A program made the translations under genes and the position numbers. A model generated the notes under the pieces. The model did not search any database and was not told the origin of the DNA. It saw nothing but the letters and a program-made list of their open reading frames with translations. Shown piece by piece: positions 20,987 through 26,321 of a DNA stretch of 26,321 bases. Positions within the stretch are counted from its first letter, which is position 1. Each line of letters starts with the position of its first letter. Where the stretch lies: positions 1 to 26,321 of IMG/VR virus record IMGVR_UViG_3300021599_000313. One strand, written 5' to 3'. This DNA comes from a virus.

Positions 20987-21620
20987 GAACGCAGAAACAA
21001 TTTTGGATCGCATTATGGTAAAACTCGGCATGGCCGAAGAACCAAAGGCGGTTGAATTGGCACAAGTAAAAACCGAAGATGGCCAAGCCATTTTTGAAGC
21101 CGATACCTTCGCAGTTGGTGAGGCGGTTTTTATTGTAACCGAGGATGGAAAAATCGCCGCACCCGCAGGTGAATTCGCATTGGAAGATGGTAACATCATC
21201 GAAGTTGATGAAAACGGAACAATTGTTGAAATCAGCAAAAAAGAAGCCGAGATTGAAGAAGAAGAAATCGTTGAGGAAGTTGAAGCCCAAAACGATATCA
21301 TGAAAGACGAAATCAAGGAAGAAATGATGAAGCCAAAACGCACAGTAAAAAGCAAAACCGAAATGGAAGAATCTTATTTCAGTAAGCAAATCAGCGAATT
21401 GGAAGCCAAATTTGAAGCCCGTTTGAGTGCATTGGAAGCCGAAAAGGTTGCATTGTCTGCACAGAACGAGGAACTATTGGAAAAATTGGCCACCGAACCC
21501 GCCCCACACACACCATTCAATCCCGAAGCCAACACCAAAGAATCTAATTTGATTTTCAAATTGGGTGCAAAGCGTGAAGAAACTTTGAAGGACAGAGTAT
21601 TTAATCAACTATTCAACTAA
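20979..21620 (+). CDS. Scaffold-like acidic coiled-coil protein, 213 aa
   Basis: An acidic protein rich in Glu and Lys, with a long helix around residues 75-165 (EAEIEEEEIVEEVEAQ, then QISELEAKFEARLSALEAEK). The N-terminus (residues 20-80) holds beta-type repeats such as VFIVTEDGKIAAPAGEFALE and DGNIIEVDENGTIVEI. The place between protease and major capsid, the coiled coil and acidity fit an HK97-type scaffold that the protease would remove. The alternative ATG at 20985 is two residues downstream. The gene ends nine bases before the capsid ATG. Confidence 0.75.
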   Translation: MSMNAETILDRIMVKLGMAEEPKAVELAQVKTEDGQAIFEADTFAVGEAVFIVTEDGKIAAPAGEFALEDGNIIEVDENGTIVEISKKEAEIEEEEIVEEVEAQNDIMKDEIKEEMMKPKRTVKSKTEMEESYFSKQISELEAKFEARLSALEAEKVALSAQNEELLEKLATEPAPHTPFNPEANTKESNLIFKLGAKREETLKDRVFNQLFN

Positions 21621-21629
21621 CCACAAAAA

Positions 21630-22571
21630 ATGAAAAATAATCTTATCAAAACCCATTTGAGTGGCCCAACAGTATCGCCAAACACCTACGCGGGTTTATT
21701 TGGTAACAAATACATTGCGGCTGCTCTGTTGTCAGGCGAAACCTTGGCAAAGGAACTTATCACATTGCACCCCAATGTGGCTTTCAAAGAAGTTATCCGT
21801 AACTACCAAGATTCAATCAGCATCGCCGATGCAACTTGTGATTTCACAGATTCAAGTTCAGTAACATTGGGCGAATATGTGTTGACCACCATCGAAAAGC
21901 AAGTGAACTTGCAGTTGTGCAAAAACCAATTGCGTACTACATGGGAATCAGCACAAGCGGGTTTCAGCGCATTTGAGAAACTTCCCGCAACTTTTGAAGA
22001 ATTCATGTTGGCTCAAACCGCTGCCGAGGTAGCACAAGCAAACGAATTGGGTATTTGGAAATCTAACCTTTGGTATGATTCCGCCATCGTTGCTGGTCAA
22101 GATGGTATGGTAGGTTACTTGATTGATAACTCTGCAATTGTACGCCCATTCAGTGGTGCAACAAGTGGATCGAATGTTGTTGCTCGTTTGCAAGAAGCAT
22201 TGGATTACTCACCCGCTGCATTGTACGGCAAAGAAGGTTACCAATACTATGTTGGCCCCGCCACAATGAAAGCATACCAAGCCGCATTATCTGCTGGTAA
22301 CTACAACTTCCAATTCTATGTTGGTGAAAAGCCAATGAACTTCCAAGGTATCCCCGTAACCATGTGTCCTGGTCTTAACGACTACGATTGTGTATTGGGT
22401 ATGAAGAGCGATTTGCACTTTGGAACTGGTTTGTTGAGCGACTACAACGAAGTGAAGGTTATCGACATGAGCGATATCGATGGTTCACAGAATGTTCGTG
22501 TAATCATGCGTTTCACTGGTGGTATCATTGCTACCAACCCAACTCAACAAGTTGTAATTAATGTAACCTAA
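21630..22571 (+). CDS. Major capsid protein (HK97-like), 313 aa
   Basis: Forms the icosahedral shell. It begins MKNNLIKTHLSGPTVSPNTY and includes the segments EVIRNYQDSISIADAT, NLQLCKNQLRTTWESAQAGF and PMNFQGIPVTMCPGLNDYDC. The fold is inferred from position after protease and scaffold-like genes and from size. Codon use is rich in GCT, GGT and GTT, unlike other genes here, consistent with very high expression. No prohead cleavage site is obvious. A terminator with an 8-bp stem follows. Confidence 0.85.
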   Translation: MKNNLIKTHLSGPTVSPNTYAGLFGNKYIAAALLSGETLAKELITLHPNVAFKEVIRNYQDSISIADATCDFTDSSSVTLGEYVLTTIEKQVNLQLCKNQLRTTWESAQAGFSAFEKLPATFEEFMLAQTAAEVAQANELGIWKSNLWYDSAIVAGQDGMVGYLIDNSAIVRPFSGATSGSNVVARLQEALDYSPAALYGKEGYQYYVGPATMKAYQAALSAGNYNFQFYVGEKPMNFQGIPVTMCPGLNDYDCVLGMKSDLHFGTGLLSDYNEVKVIDMSDIDGSQNVRVIMRFTGGIIATNPTQQVVINVT

Positions 22572-22594
22572 TTTGAGGTAAAACATAAAATAAC

Positions 22595-22625
22595 GGGGTG
22601 GGCCTAACACCCACCCCTTTTTTTT
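22595..22625 (+). terminator. Strong rho-independent terminator after the capsid gene
   Basis: GGGGTGGG (22595-22602) pairs perfectly with CCCACCCC (22610-22617) around a 7-base loop, followed by T8 (22618-22625). It would cut transcripts after the capsid gene, keeping its level apart from downstream genes. Confidence 0.9.
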
Positions 22626-22646
22626 AACCAAATAATATATAAAAAA

Positions 22647-23216
22647 ATGCCAAGTTGTGGAACATTATTAGGAAGATACGAACCATGTAAACAATTCGTT
22701 GGTGGTTTGAAAGGTGCGTTTTTCGTACCATTTGAATTTGCAAACGCCATTACAACCGATGGTTCTGGTTTGGTTACCCAAATCAACAATGGTGCAACCC
22801 CACCCGTAAAATCAACGGGTTACTTTTGGGAGTTGAAAGGTTTGTCTACATTGGAAACCGCCGTGATTGCTTCGCGTGATAACGGAACATCAGCGTATGA
22901 AACAACCTTTACTTTGTCATTCAAACCAAGCGGGAAAACCCCCGTAACGGGTGATTCGGACATGGATCAATTGAAAGTTTTAACCCAGGGAAGATGGCAA
23001 ATCATCGTTTGGGATAGAAACGACCAATTTTGGTTGATTGGTGCAACCCTTGGTTGTGATGCCAATGGTGGTTCAAGTGCATGGGGCGTACAAATGGGCG
23101 ATGCTCGTTTGAATACTTTGACTTTTATGTCAAGCGAACCAAACCCCCCAATGGCAGTTGATGCCGATACTTATGCTGAATTGGGTAGCGTTATTACCAT
23201 TCAAACCGCGGCTTAA
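22647..23216 (+). CDS. Tail tube/major tail-like protein, 189 aa
   Basis: A beta-rich structural protein with SKSTGYFWELKG-like strands and features such as VIASRDNGTSAYETTFTLSF and LTQGRWQIIVWDRNDQFWLI. High Gly/Thr content and a dose of GGT and GCT codons match a highly expressed virion protein, and the gene is flanked by its own terminators. Major tail protein is the best guess, though a head decoration protein would also fit. It starts 21 bases after the T-run; a separate promoter was not found. Confidence 0.65.
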   Translation: MPSCGTLLGRYEPCKQFVGGLKGAFFVPFEFANAITTDGSGLVTQINNGATPPVKSTGYFWELKGLSTLETAVIASRDNGTSAYETTFTLSFKPSGKTPVTGDSDMDQLKVLTQGRWQIIVWDRNDQFWLIGATLGCDANGGSSAWGVQMGDARLNTLTFMSSEPNPPMAVDADTYAELGSVITIQTAA

Positions 23217-23243
23217 TTTAGATTGGATTTATAGTTATGTAAG

Positions 23244-23268
23244 CCCTCACCAATCGGTGGGGGTTTTT
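23244..23268 (+). terminator. Rho-independent terminator after the tail-tube-like gene
   Basis: CCCTCACC (23244-23251), loop AATC, then GGTGGGGG (23256-23263) form an 8-bp stem with one T-G pair, followed by T5. Closes a monocistronic unit that starts after the terminator at 22595-22625. Confidence 0.85.
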
Positions 23269-23294
23269 CATTTGTAACAAAAACGATTAATGGC

Positions 23295-23307
23295 GTTTTG
23301 TAGGTAT
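23295..23307 (+). promoter_or_regulatory. Recurrent GTTTTRTDRGTAW motif at the 23306 gene start
   Basis: GTTTTGTAGGTAT overlaps the ATG at 23306 by two bases. The four bases before it (TGGC) and the spacing from a terminator resemble the copy at 12490. Confidence 0.4.
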
Positions 23308-23653
23308 GCACATCAACGGAACATCCACCAACATCACATTCACACCATTTGTGGATTTTGAGGGTGTAGCGACTGCAAAAATTGAGGTGTGGCACAAACC
23401 CACCAAAACAATGGTACAAGTGACCACGGCGTGTGTAAAGTCCTATTCATTCATCACCATGGCATTGCCTACATTGACATCAATCAATGCGGTGGCAAAG
23501 AATACCGATGAATTGTTGTTTCGGGTTTACAATGGCAATGTATTGATGTGGGAGGTATTGGGATATTGGATTACGGGAACAACAAACATTTACAACACTT
23601 GGAAGCAATTTACAACAACGGCCCCAGGTACACCTAATTGGAAAACATTATGA
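23306..23653 (+). CDS. Hypothetical beta-rich structural-region protein, 115 aa
   Basis: A short beta-rich protein (NGTSTNITFTPFVDFEGV, then TAKIEVWHKPTKTMVQVT) with no motif or membrane segment, C-terminal KQFTTTAPGTPNWKTL. It lies between the tail-tube-like gene and the portal, its TGA overlaps the portal ATG, and a terminator lies just upstream, so its own initiation signal must lie in the 37 bases between. A virion decoration or neck protein is plausible; function not recognised. Confidence 0.55.
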   Translation: MHINGTSTNITFTPFVDFEGVATAKIEVWHKPTKTMVQVTTACVKSYSFITMALPTLTSINAVAKNTDELLFRVYNGNVLMWEVLGYWITGTTNIYNTWKQFTTTAPGTPNWKTL

Positions 23654-25434
23654 GTTTAGAATTTATACAACTTCAATCATACACCGCACCATCCATTATT
23701 GAGCAAAAGAACAAAGATTGGGTGCAATACGGCGATGATAACAACTATTATCAGTATTTGATTGATTTGTACCATTCATCACCAACCAACAATGCGTGTA
23801 TCAAAGGCACAGTTGACCAAATTTTTGGTAAGGGGTTGGAAGTAACCAAGGCATCACGGGATTTGGCGGGATACATTGAATTCAAAAAGATGTTTTCCAA
23901 CGATTGCATCCGTGCCATTGCCATGGATTTGAAAATGTTGGGCCAAGCATCGTTCCAATTGGTGAAGTCAAAGGATCGCAAAAAGTATGTACAAGCCAAA
24001 CACTTTCCACAACAAACCCTTCGCCCCGCAAAGTGCAACGAAAAGGGTGAAATTGAAAAGTATTATTATTGCCCCGATTGGGCGAATTTGAAGCGTGGCC
24101 ATACGCCAATTGAGTTTAGGGCATTTGGTTACGACCAAAACGCAAACGAATGTATCCTTACAATCAAACCATATTCAACGGGTTCTTTTTACTTCGCACC
24201 CGTGGATTACCAAGGAGGTACGCAATATGCCAACTTGGAAGCGGAGATTTCCAATTTCCACATCAATAACATCATGAATGGTTTGGCACCATCAATGTTG
24301 ATTAACTTCAATAACGGGCAACCACCCGCCGAAGTGAAAGATACTGTGGAAGCCCAAATCAAACAAAAGTTTGGTGGTTCATCCAATGCAGGTCGGTTTA
24401 TTATTTCATGGAACGATGGTCAAGATTCCAAAGCGGATATCACACCCGTTCAATTAAGTGATGCCCACAACCAATACCAATTTTTGAGTGGTGAGGCGAT
24501 GCAAAAAATTATGGTATCGCACCGCGTGGTTTCACCAATGTTGTTGGGTATTAAGGATAACACTGGATTTGGTAACAATGCCGATGAAATGAAAACCGCA
24601 TCCATCTTGTTTGACAATGTTGTGGTACGACCATTCCAACGATTGATTATTGATGCCGTTACCCAGGTGTTGAACTTCAATGGGTACAATTTGAATCTTT
24701 ATTTCAAGACCTTGCAACCCCTTGAATTCACCGATTTGAGTGGTAACATCATTGACGATGAAACCCGTGAAGAAGAAACGGGCGTATCATTGTCAGCCGA
24801 AAAAAAAAAGATTGAATTGAATGATATGACCATCGAGGATGAAAATTCTTGGTTGGAACATTTGAAAGGCAAGGGCGAAACAATTAACACGGATGAGTGG
24901 GAACTTATTGATGTTACGGAAGTTACCGATGCCGATGAAGAATTAAAATTTAACTTGGCGTATGAAAACCCCAATAAAAAAAGTGATGACGATAAAGGGG
25001 TGTACAAAATCCGTTATCGGTACGGCCCTAATTTCGTATCCAACAATTCAAGGCAGTTTTGTACTGCAATGGTTCAAGAATCCAAAGGGGGAGTAATTTA
25101 TCGCCGTGAAGATATTATTGCCATGGGCGATGCGGGTGTCAACGGACAATTTGCACCACAAGGTGAATCGACCTATTCAATTTGGAAATACAAAGGCGGG
25201 GTTAATTGCCACCACCGATGGGAACGATTGACATTTAGACGCAAACAAGTCAAAGGAAAGTTTTTGCCAAAACAACCTGGTGAAACGGGGGATAATAGAA
25301 ATTTGGAAAACTACAACGAGGTTTCAAACAAATCAGCGGATAAGGCGGGGGTGCCATTTTCACCAAGCGGGTGGGATACTGCCAAAACAAGGCCCATTGA
25401 TATGCCAAACAAAGGATCATTAAAGAACAAATAA
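23650..25434 (+). CDS. Portal protein with C-terminal head-morphogenesis-like module, 594 aa
   Basis: Portals form the DNA channel at the capsid vertex. Residues 1-400 carry the portal pattern: WVQYGDDNNYYQYLIDLYHS, FGKGLEV, and MQKIMVSHRVVSPMLLGI, followed by FNGYNLNLYFK. Residues about 450-594 form an extra module: RYRYGPNFVSNNSRQFCTAM, IYRREDIIAMG, then YSIWKYKGGVNCHHRWERLT. This pattern (Arg-x-Phe-Cys, Cys-His-x-x-Trp) resembles the C-terminus of phage head morphogenesis proteins, suggesting a fusion. Start at 23650 is in an ATGA overlap; MENIMSLEF upstream is possible. Confidence 0.8.
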   Translation: MSLEFIQLQSYTAPSIIEQKNKDWVQYGDDNNYYQYLIDLYHSSPTNNACIKGTVDQIFGKGLEVTKASRDLAGYIEFKKMFSNDCIRAIAMDLKMLGQASFQLVKSKDRKKYVQAKHFPQQTLRPAKCNEKGEIEKYYYCPDWANLKRGHTPIEFRAFGYDQNANECILTIKPYSTGSFYFAPVDYQGGTQYANLEAEISNFHINNIMNGLAPSMLINFNNGQPPAEVKDTVEAQIKQKFGGSSNAGRFIISWNDGQDSKADITPVQLSDAHNQYQFLSGEAMQKIMVSHRVVSPMLLGIKDNTGFGNNADEMKTASILFDNVVVRPFQRLIIDAVTQVLNFNGYNLNLYFKTLQPLEFTDLSGNIIDDETREEETGVSLSAEKKKIELNDMTIEDENSWLEHLKGKGETINTDEWELIDVTEVTDADEELKFNLAYENPNKKSDDDKGVYKIRYRYGPNFVSNNSRQFCTAMVQESKGGVIYRREDIIAMGDAGVNGQFAPQGESTYSIWKYKGGVNCHHRWERLTFRRKQVKGKFLPKQPGETGDNRNLENYNEVSNKSADKAGVPFSPSGWDTAKTRPIDMPNKGSLKNK

Positions 25435-25435
25435 G

Positions 25436-25948
25436 ATGTACGCAAACGATGATATTCTATTAATCGACAAAGAGTTGATTTTTAAGTATACCCAATTGGG
25501 TGGTAATGTGGATGTAGACAAAATCTATCCATTCGTGAAAATCGCCCAAGATATTCAAGTTCAAGAATTGTTGGGAACAAAATTGTATCGCTACATTTTA
25601 ACCCAGGTGGAAGCGGGTACATTGACGGGCAATTATCAAACCTTGGTTTCGCATTATGTACAACCGATGTTGATTCATTATGCCATGGCCGATTTGTTGT
25701 TGTTCCATGGTTATGAGGTAACCAATGCGGGTATATTGCGTAACTCACCCGAAAACACCACCTTACCAGATAAAAGCGAATTGGATTCATTGGTTCAACG
25801 CCAAAGAAACATCGCGGAAACTTATCGCCGTAGGGTTGTGGATTATTTGAGTTACTACCCACAATTGTTTTCACAGTATACCGAAAACCAAGAGGCGGGA
25901 GAATACCCAAACACAAACCCATCAAACTATGTTTCATGGAATTTGTAA
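25436..25948 (+). CDS. Head-tail connector-like protein (DUF6712-like), 170 aa
   Basis: Helical protein with VDKIYPFVKIAQDIQVQELL then GTKLYRYILTQ (residues 26-59), the pattern of gp6-type head-completion proteins that extend the portal channel and hold the tail. It begins one base after the portal stop and overlaps the next gene by 13 bases. Its sequential place after the portal fits a stopper or adaptor role. The name DUF6712 is recalled and not searched. Confidence 0.7.
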   Translation: MYANDDILLIDKELIFKYTQLGGNVDVDKIYPFVKIAQDIQVQELLGTKLYRYILTQVEAGTLTGNYQTLVSHYVQPMLIHYAMADLLLFHGYEVTNAGILRNSPENTTLPDKSELDSLVQRQRNIAETYRRRVVDYLSYYPQLFSQYTENQEAGEYPNTNPSNYVSWNL

Positions 25949-26321
25949 AAAAGACATACAAGCCAAAGGATGAAAAGGTCAAGAAATTGACCAAATACTT
26001 CACGGAATTGAAAATCGTGAAACCCGCCAATTGTGATTTGTTTTCCAAAGGTGGTAAATTATTAACACTTTTATTCATTTTGACGGGATGTTCGGCGGAG
26101 TATCATTTGAAACAAGCCATCAAAAAGAACCCCGCAATGGCACAAATAAGTGTGTATGGCATTGATACGGTGTTTGTACGCGATTCCGTGACCATTACAG
26201 ACACTTTCACCACAAAAACGATTGATACCCTCACAATTGAAAAAGATGGCGTTAAAACGATTGTATACCGCAATCACGATGTGATAAGAATTAAGACAGT
26301 TGTAAAGGCCGATACCATCCG
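25936..26321 (+). CDS. Outer-membrane spanin-like lipoprotein, 3' end beyond window
   Basis: The frame is open from the ATG at 25936 to the window end. A lipobox LTGC (Cys at residue 52, bases 26089-26091) follows LLTLLFI, so the mature protein would start with lipidated Cys. An unusual 34-residue basic leader precedes this; a TTG at 26038 (MFSKGGKLLTLLFILTGC) would give a normal short signal peptide. The mature part has alternating Asp/Thr/Val strands (DTVFVRDSVTI), as in Bacteroidota phage lipoproteins. If the window is circular, the frame ends at 17-19 after six more codons, completing a spanin pair. Confidence 0.65.
   Translation, partial: MEFVKKTYKPKDEKVKKLTKYFTELKIVKPANCDLFSKGGKLLTLLFILTGCSAEYHLKQAIKKNPAMAQISVYGIDTVFVRDSVTITDTFTTKTIDTLTIEKDGVKTIVYRNHDVIRIKTVVKADTI

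Noticed and set aside
20724-21389. A 221-codon minus-strand ORF opposite the protease and scaffold genes
   Set aside because: Antisense to two well-supported genes; its Phe-rich sequence reflects Glu/Lys-rich codons on the other strand.
1-26321. CRISPR arrays, insertion sequences and long repeats
   Set aside because: No regularly spaced repeats, no transposase-like genes and no long duplicates were noticed by eye on either strand. Short repeats were limited to the GAAAAT units and the GTTTT motif.

Overview
The window reads as the genome, or nearly the whole genome, of a small tailed phage (siphovirus-like) of a Bacteroidota host, most likely an aquatic flavobacterium-type bacterium. This rests on three things. 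Four plus-strand promoters fit the Bacteroidota pattern TTTG/TTG, about 19-20 bases, then TAnnTTTG. Start codons generally lack Shine-Dalgarno sequences. Many proteins look like families I recognise from Bacteroidota phages. All protein genes lie on the plus strand, are tightly packed, and are often joined by ATGA stop-start overlaps. I recognised no integrase, DNA polymerase or replicative helicase.

Layout: (1) 1-1545 is a lysis cassette: inner-membrane spanin-like protein, exported coiled-coil protein, a 38-residue basic protein, holin and amidase endolysin, closed by a terminator at about 1556-1587. (2) 1598-3701 is an early operon from a promoter with a 16-bp perfect palindrome in its spacer: small membrane proteins, an HTH-like protein, an SSB-like protein and unknowns. 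(3) 3724-7808 has a second promoter, then a leader that can form a pseudoknot, then a replication-initiator-like gene with internal GAAAAT repeats, small unknowns, a VRR-NUC nuclease, a sigma-like factor, a zinc-finger protein, an HTH protein and an HNH nuclease. (4) 7805-9147 is a ParB-like and Mom-like DNA-modification pair; the Mom gene runs into a degenerate minus-strand tRNA-Gly-like sequence. (5) 9203-11355 holds a DUF551-like protein, the small terminase, an intervening HNH homing endonuclease and the large terminase. (6) 11402-18086 holds a cytosine-methyltransferase-like protein, a DnaA-domain-IV-like protein and tail genes, including a tail-chaperone-like gene with a probable -1 frameshift at a T9 run and a tail gene interrupted by an in-frame TAG. 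(7) 18059-26321 holds the tape measure, a coiled-coil protein, prohead protease, scaffold-like protein, major capsid, tail-tube-like protein, portal, connector and an outer-membrane spanin-like lipoprotein cut by the window end.

If the two window ends are joined, the lipoprotein gene closes with a stop at 17-19 and overlaps the inner spanin gene by 17 bases, so a circular or circularly permuted genome of about 26.3 kb is plausible but unproven. The phage would lean on host replication enzymes, recruited by its initiator and SSB. It would protect its DNA with Mom-like and methyltransferase-like enzymes, and build particles from a module order in which tail genes precede head genes.

The observations most worth following are the two-frame tail-chaperone gene, the pseudoknotted leader before the initiator, the tRNA-like sequence antisense to the Mom gene, and the amber codon inside the tail gene. 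Family assignments are from memory of motifs; no database search was run.
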